Of a DNA stretch of 64,000 bases, positions 16,523 to 25,376 are shown one piece after another (the first letter of the stretch is position 1; each line of letters opens with the position of its first letter). Under the pieces are notes generated by a model that had not been told where the DNA came from, ran no database searches, and was given only the letters and a program-made list of their open reading frames with translations. Source of the DNA: CAWIJJ01 sp963836405 (lineage in GTDB: Bacteria; Acidobacteriota; Terriglobia; Bryobacterales; Bryobacteraceae); the NCBI GenBank assembly GCA_963836405.1, contig CAWIJL010000017.1:186001-250000 (forward strand), read 5' to 3'. The translations under genes were made by a program, and so were the position numbers.

Positions 16523-19093
16523 ATGAACGGAACCATGACCGGGTCGAAACTGGGTAGCTACGAAATCGGCGAGAAGCTTGGGGAAGGGGGCATGGGCGAG
16601 GTCTGGCGCGCCCGCGATTCCCGCCTCAACCGCGCCGTCGCCGTGAAGGTGCTGCCGGCCAACGCCGCCGGCGATCCCGCGCGCCGACTCCGCTTTGAAC
16701 AGGAAGCCCGTTCCCTGGGCGCTCTCAATCACCCCAACATCGTCGCCGTCTACGACGTCGGCGAAAGCGGCGGCCAGGACTACATCGTTTCCGAACTGGT
16801 GGAAGGCGAATCCCTGCGTAAGCTCGTCGAGCGCGGGCCGATTCCATCGCGCAGGCTCCTCGAAATGGCCGTCCAGATCGCCGACGCGGTGGCCGCCGCG
16901 CACGCCCTCGGTATCGTTCACCGCGACCTCAAGCCCGAGAACATCATGATCTCGCGCGACGGCCGCGTAAAGGTTCTCGATTTTGGACTCGCCAAGTACA
17001 ACGGCCCGCCCGCCCACGGGGACGAGACCGCCACCCTCGCCATGTCGCAGCCCGGACTCGTTCTCGGCACCGTCGGCTACATGTCCCCCGAACAGGTCCG
17101 CGGCGAAATCGTGGACCCCCGTTCGGACCTATTCAGCTTCGGCTGCGTCCTGTACGAAATGGCCACCGGCCGCCGCGCCTTCGAAGGCAAATCCGCGGCC
17201 GACGTGATGAGCGCCATCCTCAAAGAGGAGCCGCCCGAAATGTCGGCCAGCGCTGCCGCCGCTCCGCCCGCCCTCGAAAACATCGTTCGCCGCTGCCTCG
17301 AAAAGGAGCCCGCCCACCGCTTCCAGTCCGCCGCCGACCTGGCTTTTGCGCTCCGCTCCGTTTCCAGCCTCTCCTCATCCTCCCAGTTCGCGGCCGTGGC
17401 CCCGCCCACCCGGCGCAACTGGATCCGCCCCGCCGCCTTCGCCCTGGCCTCCGTCGCCGTCCTCGCCGCCGGCTACCTGCTCCGCGGCGGCACCCATCAG
17501 CCCGCAGCCCCGGTCTTCCAACGGCTCACCTTCCGCGAGGGCCGAGTCACCGCGGCGCGCTTCATCCCCGGCGGCCGCAACGTGGTCTATTCCGCAACCT
17601 GGGAGGGAGGCCCCTCCCGCGTCTACCTGGCCACGCCTGGGAATCCCGAATCGCGCGACCTCGACCTCAATGACAGCCGCCTCCTCGCCGTCTCCTCCAA
17701 GGGCGACCTCGCCTTCCTGGTCGGGCCCTTCTTCCCGGATGGTTCCGGCACCCTCGCCCGCAACTCCATCGGCGGCGGCACCACCCGCGAATTGCTCGAA
17801 CACGTCCGCCTCGCCGACTGGTCCCCCGACGGTATGGATCTCGCCGTCGTGCGCTCGGAAAACGGTAAGAGCCGCATCGAGTACCCCACCGGAAAGCTGC
17901 TCCTCGAGACCGCCTACGGCCCCTTCAGCATCCGCGTTTCGCCCGACGGCCAGTCCGTGGCCTTGACTACTTACGGCAACGGCACCAGCGTCAAAATCGC
18001 CGTCGTGGACCGCTCCGGAAAAGTCCGCGACCTTGGCGTCGTCTCCGGCCAGACCCAGGATTTCGACGCGGCTTCGCTCTGCTGGAATGCCGGCGGCAAT
18101 GAGATCTGGTACCGCTCCTTCGATAGCGCCGAGTGGAACACCATCTACGCCCTCGCCCTCGACGGCAGCCGCCGCGTCGTCGCCCGCTTTCCCGGCTTCG
18201 TCGCCCTCCACGACCTCGCCCCCGACGGCCGTATGCTGCTGAGCACCGAAAACGGCCGCATGGGCATCCGCGCCCTCGCCCCCGGCGAAACCATGGAGCG
18301 CGATCTCTCCTGCCTCGATGCCAGCGACCTCCGCGGCATCTCCGAAGACGGCCGCGCCATCGTCGTCGACGCCCTCGGCGACAGCGGTGGCGTCAAAGGC
18401 AGCATTTACCTGCGCCGCACCGACGGCAGCCCGCCCCTGCGCCTCGGCGACGGCGTGGCGCTTACCGTTTCTCCCGATGCGCGCTACATCGCCGGCTACT
18501 CCTCGCAGCAGACCGCCAGCCGCAAGTTCATCATCATGCCCACAGGACCCGGCGAGACGGTCGAGGCCTCGATTCCCGGCCACGACGCCTTGATCATCGG
18601 CTGGCTTGCCGGCGCCGAGCAGTACCTCGCCGCCGGGCGCGAACCAGGCAAAAAATGGCAGTATTTCTCCTGGGAAGCCCGCTCCAGGTCCTTCCGCCCG
18701 TTGACGCCCGATGGCGTTCCCGACGTTATCCCCTTGATCTCGCCCGACAAGCGAAAGTTCCTCGTCCAGTGCCCCGACCGCGCCTGGTGCGTGTATTCGG
18801 TGGATGGCGGCGAGCCGAAACGAGTCATCGGCCTCAGCCCGCACGACCAGCCGGTGGGTTGGCGCGCCGACAGTCAGTCGCTGTATTTCACCACCCACCA
18901 CGACCGCCAGGACACCATGCCCGTTTCGGTTCTGGACATCGAAACCGCCGCGCGCAAACCCTGGAAGGAGATTCGCGTTCCGATGGCCGTAGACCGGGTT
19001 TCGAATGTCCGCGTTACTCCGGACGGCAGAGCTTACGCGTATAACTACAGTTACGTCCACTCCAGCTTATTCGCGGCTGAGGGCTTCCGATAA
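16523..19093 (+). CDS. Ser/Thr protein kinase with TM helix and extracytoplasmic beta-propeller
   Basis: The 856-residue protein has a Hanks-type kinase domain at about 12-280: glycine loop GEGGMGEV, K42 in VAVKVL, HRDLKPEN at 133-140, DFGLAK at 153 and GTVGYMSPEQ. A basic hinge leads to one TM helix at about 303-320. The remaining 530 residues carry repeating WD40/PD40-like blades (SPDGQSVALTTY, SPDARYIAGYSS, TPDGRAYAYNYS). Such kinases are abundant in Acidobacteriota and sense external ligands or envelope state. All catalytic residues are present. It stands alone, so its substrates are unknown. A second ATG 12 bases downstream is an equally possible start. Confidence 0.93.
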   Translation: MNGTMTGSKLGSYEIGEKLGEGGMGEVWRARDSRLNRAVAVKVLPANAAGDPARRLRFEQEARSLGALNHPNIVAVYDVGESGGQDYIVSELVEGESLRKLVERGPIPSRRLLEMAVQIADAVAAAHALGIVHRDLKPENIMISRDGRVKVLDFGLAKYNGPPAHGDETATLAMSQPGLVLGTVGYMSPEQVRGEIVDPRSDLFSFGCVLYEMATGRRAFEGKSAADVMSAILKEEPPEMSASAAAAPPALENIVRRCLEKEPAHRFQSAADLAFALRSVSSLSSSSQFAAVAPPTRRNWIRPAAFALASVAVLAAGYLLRGGTHQPAAPVFQRLTFREGRVTAARFIPGGRNVVYSATWEGGPSRVYLATPGNPESRDLDLNDSRLLAVSSKGDLAFLVGPFFPDGSGTLARNSIGGGTTRELLEHVRLADWSPDGMDLAVVRSENGKSRIEYPTGKLLLETAYGPFSIRVSPDGQSVALTTYGNGTSVKIAVVDRSGKVRDLGVVSGQTQDFDAASLCWNAGGNEIWYRSFDSAEWNTIYALALDGSRRVVARFPGFVALHDLAPDGRMLLSTENGRMGIRALAPGETMERDLSCLDASDLRGISEDGRAIVVDALGDSGGVKGSIYLRRTDGSPPLRLGDGVALTVSPDARYIAGYSSQQTASRKFIIMPTGPGETVEASIPGHDALIIGWLAGAEQYLAAGREPGKKWQYFSWEARSRSFRPLTPDGVPDVIPLISPDKRKFLVQCPDRAWCVYSVDGGEPKRVIGLSPHDQPVGWRADSQSLYFTTHHDRQDTMPVSVLDIETAARKPWKEIRVPMAVDRVSNVRVTPDGRAYAYNYSYVHSSLFAAEGFR

Positions 19094-19693
19094 TCATGGG
19101 CAACGATCCTGCTCTGGGGAGCCCTTTAACACGTAATGCACGCAGGTTTTGAAAGGAACGGGCTTGCCGTTTACTTCGCGGAAAGTATTTTCAGTTGTGT
19201 GCTGAGCGTTGTCGTCCTCCTGGCGCACAATCACCTTGGTGAAAAAGTCCTCGAGTTTGAAGTAACCCTTTCCCGTTGTCTGTTGTAGAAGCTTCGTGGG
19301 TGTAACGATGAGGTCGTCACCATTCTTTTCCAGTGTCACCAAAGGAACTAGGCCCTTGAAATAAGTTATCTTCCATTTTCGGCCATCATCGAGTTGAATG
19401 AAGTCCTCATCTGCCTGGAACTTAGTTACCTTATACTTGTCAATGTGGATGGGATAGCTTGGTTTTCCGTGACCGGTTATATCAAGTGATATCAACTCGT
19501 GAGCGACGGTGAGGGGTTTCCCATTCTGGGTACCCCCTCTAGGCGGCGGAAAGCCCACGCTGTTATCAGCCACTACGACGGGTTTATCGTCGTCATTGCC
19601 GTTCTTCTTCTTCGCGGCGGGAGGGGGTATCTGTGGGTCGTCAGCGCAGCCCGCCAGCAACAATACGAAGAGCAGCAGTAGCAGTTTCTTCAT
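19094..19693 (-). CDS. Putative lipoprotein of unknown function
   Basis: The 199-residue protein starts with a strong signal (KKLLLLLFVLLLAGC), lipidated at about Cys16. A Lys/Asp/Pro-rich tether of roughly 35 residues follows, then a beta-strand-rich domain. A good ribosome-binding site (AAGGAGA) precedes the ATG. It begins 13 bases after the TPR-kinase gene and is probably the last gene of the sigma factor-kinase operon. Its base composition is visibly less GC-rich than its neighbours, which may mean recent acquisition. No family is recognised. Confidence 0.75.
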   Translation of the reverse strand: MKKLLLLLFVLLLAGCADDPQIPPPAAKKKNGNDDDKPVVVADNSVGFPPPRGGTQNGKPLTVAHELISLDITGHGKPSYPIHIDKYKVTKFQADEDFIQLDDGRKWKITYFKGLVPLVTLEKNGDDLIVTPTKLLQQTTGKGYFKLEDFFTKVIVRQEDDNAQHTTENTFREVNGKPVPFKTCVHYVLKGSPEQDRCP

Positions 19694-19706
19694 TCGCGTC
19701 TCCTTC

Positions 19707-22658
19707 TCATCGGTTAGCGGATTCTGGATTCAAAACGGGACGTGCCAGCCGCGCAATATCCGGCCGCTTCACATACTCTTTGGCGGAGGCGCCCCACTGA
19801 GCCGTCAGCATGTTCAACTCCTGTCGCGCACCCTCGCGATATTTCGGGTCCAACCGCGCCAGCAGGGCCAGCGCGCGCCAGCGGGATTCGATCTCGTTAA
19901 ACGAAGTTAAAAAGGGTTCGAGCACGGCCTTTGCGCCAATCCTGTCGCCGCATCCCAGGCGGACCTCCGCAAGAACCAGGCGGGCCGAGCGAATGCCGGC
20001 CGTGTCTTTCGTCACTTCCGCCGCGGCTAGCGCTTCCTGGCTGTACCGCAAGGCGGCCGCCCGTTCTCCGGCTTCCAGCGACGCCAGCGCCAGCACCCGC
20101 TTGAGTTCACCCTCAATCGCTTTGTCCCCCGGCTTTACCTGCGCCAGCGCCCGCCGGGCGATCGCCTTGGCGTTCGCCGCGTGCGCCTGAATCTGTTCCA
20201 GGTCCGCCCGCGACCGCGCCACTCTCAACGCCAGAGCCGGGAACTTCGCCGATTCTGCTTGCGCCATGTCGAGCCGCCTGCGGGCTTCCTCGAAGCGTCC
20301 AAGTTGCGTCAGCATTCCGCCGGTCTGAAGCCCCGAGTAGCCTTTGTTTTCGGGAGTGTCGGCTGCCGAAAGCGCCTTCTCATACTCCGCCAGCGCTTCC
20401 GGGAAGCGCCCGCCGGAAGCGAACAGCGATCCCACGTTCGCCCGTGCGTCCCACACGTCCGCCCTGGTTCCGGACTTCGCTGCCAATCCCACCGCCTCTT
20501 CGAACGATCGCAGCGCGCCATCCAAATCGCCCAGGCTCCGTCTCGATCGCCCCAGCAGCGTCAGGCACAGCAAAGTCTCGCGCGTATAGTTCTCAGCCCT
20601 GAAGAAGCCCATCGCCTCGTTCGCGGCGCTCGCAGCCAGGCCGAATTCCCGCATCTGCCCGTAGACGGAGGCCAGATTCAAATTCGCGAGGGCTGCCATA
20701 CGATGCGTCCCCTCCCGCCGGGCCAAAGTCAGCGCCTCCTGGAATTGCTTAACGGCCGCGGCATAGTCCGCCTTCCGCTGCGCCGCGCCGCCCAAATTCA
20801 GCAAGCCGCTGATAGCGTGCAGTTCCATCTGGTTTTCGCGCGCCGTTTCGAGTCCCTGCTTCGCCAGGCTCTCCGCAGTGGACGCATCGCCCGCGGCGTA
20901 GGCTATGTTCGCGAGCTGGAGCGTCGCATTGATCTGCTGCTCCAGGTTGCCCGCCAGCCGCGCCGTCGCGAGCGCGGCCTGAAGCGCCTGGTTCGCTTCC
21001 TCGAAATGCTCCTGCCGTCCAGCGGCCACGCCCCGCCGGTATTCCGCGGCAATCAGTCCTTCCAGGTTGTTCTGGTCCCGAAACAACTGCCCGGCGCGGG
21101 CAAACGCCGCCGACGACTGCTCCGGGGTACCGCCGTGGGAATACAGAATCGCCAGCCGCAGCCATATCGCCCCATCGCCCTGCGCCACTGCCGAGGCCCG
21201 CCGGTAACAGTCGAGCGCGGCCTTCTCATTGCTTGCCCGCTCCCAGGCCCGGCAGAGATCGAGTTGTGGCGTCCCGCCCGCCATCCGCTCGAACACCGTG
21301 GCGGCTGCCGCAAAATCCCGCGCTACGGTCCGGTCCATCGCTTCCACCAACCCGCGCTCGGACTCCCGCAAACCCGAAACCGGGTCGCGCCGCGCCGCCA
21401 GCATCGCCGTCTTCGCCCGTTCCGTGATTCCCAGGTCGAACCACGCCTCCGCCAGCCTCGCCTGCGCCGGTGCGTAATCCGGCGCGAGACGCACCGCCCG
21501 CTCGAACGACCGGACGGCCGCGAAGTACGCCGTCTCATGCAGGTGCCCCACCCCTCCCGACAGCGCGGCCTGCGCCTGCGCGGACAGTTCCCCAGGCGGC
21601 TTCCGCCACCACAGCAGCCCCACCGCCAGCACAGCGATCGACCCCAGCACTGCCGCAATGTGCCTGCGCCGCAAAACCGGCAGCCGTACCGTCACCGCCG
21701 CCGTCCGAGCCCCGCCGAGCGCCACCACGAAATCCCCGACGCTCGGGTACCGCCGCGCCGGATCCGGATCCGTCGCCCGCGAAATCGCCCGCTGCCAGCC
21801 CGCGTATCCCGGCATCATCCTTATGGCGACCCGCCCCAGCGCGAACTGGTCGGAAGCGAACGACGCCGGACTCCCCGTGAATTGTTCAGGCGCCATGTAG
21901 TCGAACGTCCCCATCACCTGGCTCGGCGCCGTAAGCGTTCTTTCCGGACCGGCAACGCCGCGCGCCAGTCCGAAATCGGTGATCACCGCCCGTTCCCGCC
22001 CGCCATCCGGCACCAGCATGATGTTCGAGGGCTTCAGATCGCGGTGGATAATGCCCGCTTCGTGCGCCGCCGAAAGCGCCGCGCCGATCTGGCCCATCAG
22101 CGACCGCCCCACCGCCGGCTCCAGACTTCCCTCCCGCTCCAAACGCGCCGAGAGCGGCTCGCCTTCGAGAAACTCCATCGTCAGAAAGTAGACCCGCTCG
22201 TCTCCACGGGCGTGCACCGCCAGGTCGAAGGCGCGGCATACTCCGGAGTGCGGAATCCTGCGCGACAGCGCGATCTCCTGCTTGAATCGCTCGATCATGC
22301 GGCCATCCGCCGCAATCGCCGGCAGCAGCGTCTTCAGCGCCCGACGCTCGTGCATCAGCAGGTCTTCCGCTTCGTACACCTCGCCCATCCCGCCCCGGCT
22401 GATAAAACGCAGGATCCGCCAGCGCTCCGCCAGCAGGTCGCCGGCAGCGAACAGCGGCTCGTCGCCGGGTTCCCGCGGCAACAACGGCCGGTCCAGCGGC
22501 CCGCTTCGCGAGTGTTCCTCGAGCATTCTCCGGACTTCCGAGAGCAGTTCCGGATCCTCACCGCACGCTTCCCGCAGATATCCATCCGTATCTTCCGGCG
22601 CCAGTTCGAGGGCGCAGTGGAATACCTCGTTGAGCCGCTGCCATTTTTCCGGAGTCAT
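19707..22658 (-). CDS. Ser/Thr protein kinase with TPR tail; kinase C-lobe shortened
   Basis: The ATG at 22658 overlaps the sigma factor stop (ATGA). The 983-residue product begins with an 80-residue helical leader (MTPEKWQRLNEVF) seen in ECF-linked kinases, then a kinase domain with RGGMGEVYEAED, K109, HRDLKPSN (205-212), DFGLA (228) and APEQ (256). After SDQFALGRVA (269) it passes almost directly to WQRAISRATDPDPARRYPS, so roughly 40 residues normally covering helices F-G are missing. A TM helix at about 333-351 is followed by more than ten TPR-like repeats to the end. It likely phosphorylates or binds partners of the co-expressed sigma factor; activity is uncertain because of the deletion. 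Confidence 0.9.
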   Translation of the reverse strand: MTPEKWQRLNEVFHCALELAPEDTDGYLREACGEDPELLSEVRRMLEEHSRSGPLDRPLLPREPGDEPLFAAGDLLAERWRILRFISRGGMGEVYEAEDLLMHERRALKTLLPAIAADGRMIERFKQEIALSRRIPHSGVCRAFDLAVHARGDERVYFLTMEFLEGEPLSARLEREGSLEPAVGRSLMGQIGAALSAAHEAGIIHRDLKPSNIMLVPDGGRERAVITDFGLARGVAGPERTLTAPSQVMGTFDYMAPEQFTGSPASFASDQFALGRVAIRMMPGYAGWQRAISRATDPDPARRYPSVGDFVVALGGARTAAVTVRLPVLRRRHIAAVLGSIAVLAVGLLWWRKPPGELSAQAQAALSGGVGHLHETAYFAAVRSFERAVRLAPDYAPAQARLAEAWFDLGITERAKTAMLAARRDPVSGLRESERGLVEAMDRTVARDFAAAATVFERMAGGTPQLDLCRAWERASNEKAALDCYRRASAVAQGDGAIWLRLAILYSHGGTPEQSSAAFARAGQLFRDQNNLEGLIAAEYRRGVAAGRQEHFEEANQALQAALATARLAGNLEQQINATLQLANIAYAAGDASTAESLAKQGLETARENQMELHAISGLLNLGGAAQRKADYAAAVKQFQEALTLARREGTHRMAALANLNLASVYGQMREFGLAASAANEAMGFFRAENYTRETLLCLTLLGRSRRSLGDLDGALRSFEEAVGLAAKSGTRADVWDARANVGSLFASGGRFPEALAEYEKALSAADTPENKGYSGLQTGGMLTQLGRFEEARRRLDMAQAESAKFPALALRVARSRADLEQIQAHAANAKAIARRALAQVKPGDKAIEGELKRVLALASLEAGERAAALRYSQEALAAAEVTKDTAGIRSARLVLAEVRLGCGDRIGAKAVLEPFLTSFNEIESRWRALALLARLDPKYREGARQELNMLTAQWGASAKEYVKRPDIARLARPVLNPESANR

Positions 22659-23215
22659 TCGCGCGCCCTCAACTGCGATTGCAGCCAGGCCCGCGCCGCC
22701 GACCAGTCGCGCTTCACCGTCCGGTCCGACACCCCAAGTTCGTCCGCCGCCTCCTTCTCGGTGAGGCCGCCGAAGTACATCATCTCCACCACCTTGGCCT
22801 GGCGCGGGTCCCACCCCGCCAGTCGTTCCAACAACTGCCCCAGCAACAGTAACTGGTCGTAACGAGGCGTGGTGCGAGCGAGAAAATCGTCTAACTCGAC
22901 GCGGTTCGGCGCCCCCGGACGTTTCGCGGCGGCCTGCTTGCGCGCGTGGTCCACCAGGATACGCCGCATCACCGTCGCCGCGGTGGCGAAGAAGTGAACC
23001 CGGTCCTGAAGGCTCAGCTCCTCCTGCCGGATCATGCGCAGGTAAGTCTCGTGCACCAGCGCCGTAGGCTGCAACGTGTGCTCCCGGCGCTCCCGCCGCA
23101 TGTACCGGCGCGCCAGCGCATGTAACTCGGCGTAGACGCAATTTACCAGGTCGGATTCCGCCTGCGGGTCGCCCCGCCGCACCAAGGCCAGCAGAGTGGT
23201 TATTTCACCTGGCAT
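22655..23215 (-). CDS. ECF RNA polymerase sigma factor (TIGR02999-like)
   Basis: The 186-residue protein has sigma region 2 (LHALARRYMRRERREHTLQ, LVHETYLRMI, FFATAATVMRRILVDHARK) and region 4 (QAKVVEMMYFGGLTEKEAADELGVSDRTVKRDW). The EHTLQPTALVHETYLR signature is that of the ECF group encoded beside Ser/Thr kinases in Acidobacteriota and Planctomycetes. No anti-sigma gene is present; the translationally coupled kinase downstream presumably controls it. Direct targets cannot be deduced. Confidence 0.93.
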   Translation of the reverse strand: MPGEITTLLALVRRGDPQAESDLVNCVYAELHALARRYMRRERREHTLQPTALVHETYLRMIRQEELSLQDRVHFFATAATVMRRILVDHARKQAAAKRPGAPNRVELDDFLARTTPRYDQLLLLGQLLERLAGWDPRQAKVVEMMYFGGLTEKEAADELGVSDRTVKRDWSAARAWLQSQLRARE

Positions 23216-23267
23216 ACCGCTTGAGGTTTTGAGAGATTGTACAACAGCCGGAGCAGTTATTCGTATC

Positions 23268-23699
23268 TTATTTGGGATACTCCGGCGCGCGCTCCAACAG
23301 CGACCCCAGCACGGCTATCTCGATCAGCACCCCGGAGATCAGCGGCGGCGGAACGCGATAGGCGAGATTCAGCAGCGTAAACCCGCCCACCCACAGAAAA
23401 TTCAACCACGCCACGCGCCGCAACAGCCGCGTCGAGGCGTCCGCCGCCAGCAGCAGGTTCACCGCGCCAAGGGCAGTCAGCGTGACGCTCATCGTGAAAA
23501 TCAGCGTTCGATAAATATCCCAAACGGAAGGAGCCATCCCCATCCCGAGCGCCAGCTTGCGCGTCTGCATCACCGCCTGCACGGCGGTGTCGGCAGGATC
23601 CGGAGGGCCTCCGGCGACATTGCCGGCCGTGTGCACAAGCGCCGTCAGAATCATCAGAATCGCCGCCACGGAAAAGAAGCGCCGCCCCCGTTGCCACAT
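23268..23699 (-). CDS. Four-helix membrane protein of unknown function
   Basis: The 143-residue protein has four predicted TM helices at about 7-28, 65-87, 95-112 and 117-135. Three Pro/Gly turns connect them, and a conserved-looking His (ALVHTAGNVAG) lies near the end of TM1. It resembles small uncharacterised integral membrane proteins with no known activity. It lies between the sigma factor and ClpN-domain genes, all on the minus strand, but spacing (35 bp or more) does not prove co-transcription. Confidence 0.7.
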   Translation of the reverse strand: MWQRGRRFFSVAAILMILTALVHTAGNVAGGPPDPADTAVQAVMQTRKLALGMGMAPSVWDIYRTLIFTMSVTLTALGAVNLLLAADASTRLLRRVAWLNFLWVGGFTLLNLAYRVPPPLISGVLIEIAVLGSLLERAPEYPK

Positions 23700-23734
23700 A
23701 CCGATGTATTATGCCGCAACCTGCCGCGGCTCGC

Positions 23735-24520
23735 TCAGGAGATCTCGAACTCGAACTCGTGCCGCTGCTCCTGCTCCTTCGGACCGCGCGCTTCGTGCGA
23801 GTAAGTCAGCTTCTTTCGGTCGTCGGAAACCCGGAACCGCTCCACCACAAGAATCTCGTGGCCGTGAACGAGTTGCCGGCTCTCCACCACCATGACGCCG
23901 TCCGGGTCCTTGCGGCTGGTTGAAACCCGGCCCTCCGCCGGCGTTCCAAATCCCGGCCGCCACCCCGCGCCCCGGAACCCGGCCGGCATTCCGTGCAGCA
24001 TCAGGCTTTCCAGGTTGCGAAGAAACCCGGCCGCTGTCGCCATGCCGCTCTCCGGGAGACGGTCTACAAGCTCGTGCAGCGTCGCCCGGTCCGGCGGCTT
24101 TTCCCCTGGCGCCTTCGCGTCATCCGCCAGCGACTGCCGAAGAGATTCGAGCGTGACGCCACGTGCCGCCAGTGCCTGAGTCTCCCTGGACTCCACCTGT
24201 AGCAAGCCCGCCAGCAGATGCGGCGGGGCGATGTGGGCGTGCCCCAGCGAAATAGCCAGCTCCGCGCCTCGCGACAGCGCGGCTTTGACTTCCCCCGTCA
24301 GCGGCAAATCCACGCTCCCGGCGGTTTTCGTGTGCGCCGCCGGCACCAGTTCGGCCCGCAATCCCTCCAGGTCCGGGATCTTGGCAGCCAGCCTGCGGTC
24401 TTCGCGCAAGAGGCCGAGAATCAGATGCGCCGGCTCGATGGCGGGGGACCCGGCGGCCGCCGCTTCGTACCGGGCAAAGAAAATACTGCGGCGAGCAGGT
24501 TCGGTGTACCGCTCGAACAT
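23735..24520 (-). CDS. Stand-alone Clp N-terminal (double repeat) domain protein
   Basis: The 261-residue protein begins with the two Clp-N repeats of ClpA/ClpC: FERYTEPARRSIFFARYEA, EPAHLILGLLRE, then ALSRGAELAISLGHAHIAPPHLLAGLL. In ClpC these bind adaptors or substrates. There is no AAA+ module, so it may act as an adaptor or decoy for a Clp ATPase elsewhere. The last 130 residues (from about 140) are unlike Clp and end with charged strands (KKLTYSHEARGPKEQEQRHE). Position gives no further clue. Confidence 0.85.
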   Translation of the reverse strand: MFERYTEPARRSIFFARYEAAAAGSPAIEPAHLILGLLREDRRLAAKIPDLEGLRAELVPAAHTKTAGSVDLPLTGEVKAALSRGAELAISLGHAHIAPPHLLAGLLQVESRETQALAARGVTLESLRQSLADDAKAPGEKPPDRATLHELVDRLPESGMATAAGFLRNLESLMLHGMPAGFRGAGWRPGFGTPAEGRVSTSRKDPDGVMVVESRQLVHGHEILVVERFRVSDDRKKLTYSHEARGPKEQEQRHEFEFEIS

Positions 24521-24588
24521 AGCCCCTCCCGCCAGCCAGTATATGGAAAGCCCGCGCGCAAGCCAAACGGTATTTCTTTCGGGCGGCT

Positions 24589-25365
24589 TTACTGAAGCGC
24601 GTGGGGTTCCGACTTGGTGGCCTCGGCGGACAGGACCACAAGGTCCACCCGCCGGTTGTGCGCCCGTCCCTCCTCCGTTTCGTTGCTGTCCACTGGGACG
24701 TTTTCGGCATACCCCGCCACCGACATGCGCGCGGCAGGCACGCCAAAGCGCTGGCGCAGCACCTCCATCGTGGCGATGGCGCGCGCCGACGAGAGTTCCC
24801 AGTTGCTGCGAAAACGCGAGTTGTGGATCGGCAGGGCATCCGTGTGCCCTTCCAGCCGCAGCGGATTCGGGATCGCCTGAATGACGGCTGCAATCTTGGC
24901 GAGAATGGCGATTCCGGCAGGCGAAACCGAGTCCTCGCCCGAAGCGAAAAAACCGGACTCCCGCAGGCTGATGATCAGGCCGCGCCCCTCCAGTTTGAGC
25001 CCGATCTTTTCCGCTTGCAGTTCCTTCGCGAGCCCCGCTTTCAACGTATCGCGCGAGAGCGCCAGGTCGGCCGGAGGCATGGGCCGCGGCGGAATGTTTT
25101 CCGAGTCCCGCACGCGCTCGGTCGGGAGCGGCTGGCGCGTGGCTTCATGGCGGCCCCGCCCCAGCACCGTCGCAAATGCGCTGCTGAACTGCCCGTGCTC
25201 GAGCGCCTCGCGCACCGATTCGGAAACCGCCTTTGCCTTGTTCTTGTCCGACTGCGTCGAAGCGAACATCACCACGAAAAACGCGAACAGCAGGGTAATG
25301 AAATCGGCGTAGGAAACCAGCCACCGCTCGTGATTTTCGTGTTCCGGATGTGGTTTGCGGCGCAC
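24589..25365 (-). CDS. motB: Flagellar motor stator protein MotB
   Basis: The 258-residue protein has one TM helix (SYADFITLLFAFFVVMFAS) with the proton/sodium-binding Asp at residue 21. A linker of about 80 residues follows, then an OmpA-type peptidoglycan-binding domain (RLEGHTDALPIHNSRFRSNWELSSARA, VDSNETEEGRAHNRRVDLVVL). It forms the stator with MotA and anchors it to the wall. It starts 11 bases after motA ends, so the two are co-transcribed. No filament or basal-body genes are in the window. Confidence 0.93.
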   Translation of the reverse strand: MRRKPHPEHENHERWLVSYADFITLLFAFFVVMFASTQSDKNKAKAVSESVREALEHGQFSSAFATVLGRGRHEATRQPLPTERVRDSENIPPRPMPPADLALSRDTLKAGLAKELQAEKIGLKLEGRGLIISLRESGFFASGEDSVSPAGIAILAKIAAVIQAIPNPLRLEGHTDALPIHNSRFRSNWELSSARAIATMEVLRQRFGVPAARMSVAGYAENVPVDSNETEEGRAHNRRVDLVVLSAEATKSEPHALQ

Positions 25366-25376
25366 CCGATGTCTCC

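Noticed and set aside
17375..19060. 561-codon open frame antisense to the propeller kinase
   Set aside because: Composition-driven antisense frame in GC-rich DNA. The plus-strand kinase has clear motifs and this frame has none.
20181..22862. 893-codon open frame antisense to the TPR kinase and sigma gene
   Set aside because: Arg/Pro-rich, no domain, and fully opposite two genes with conserved motifs.
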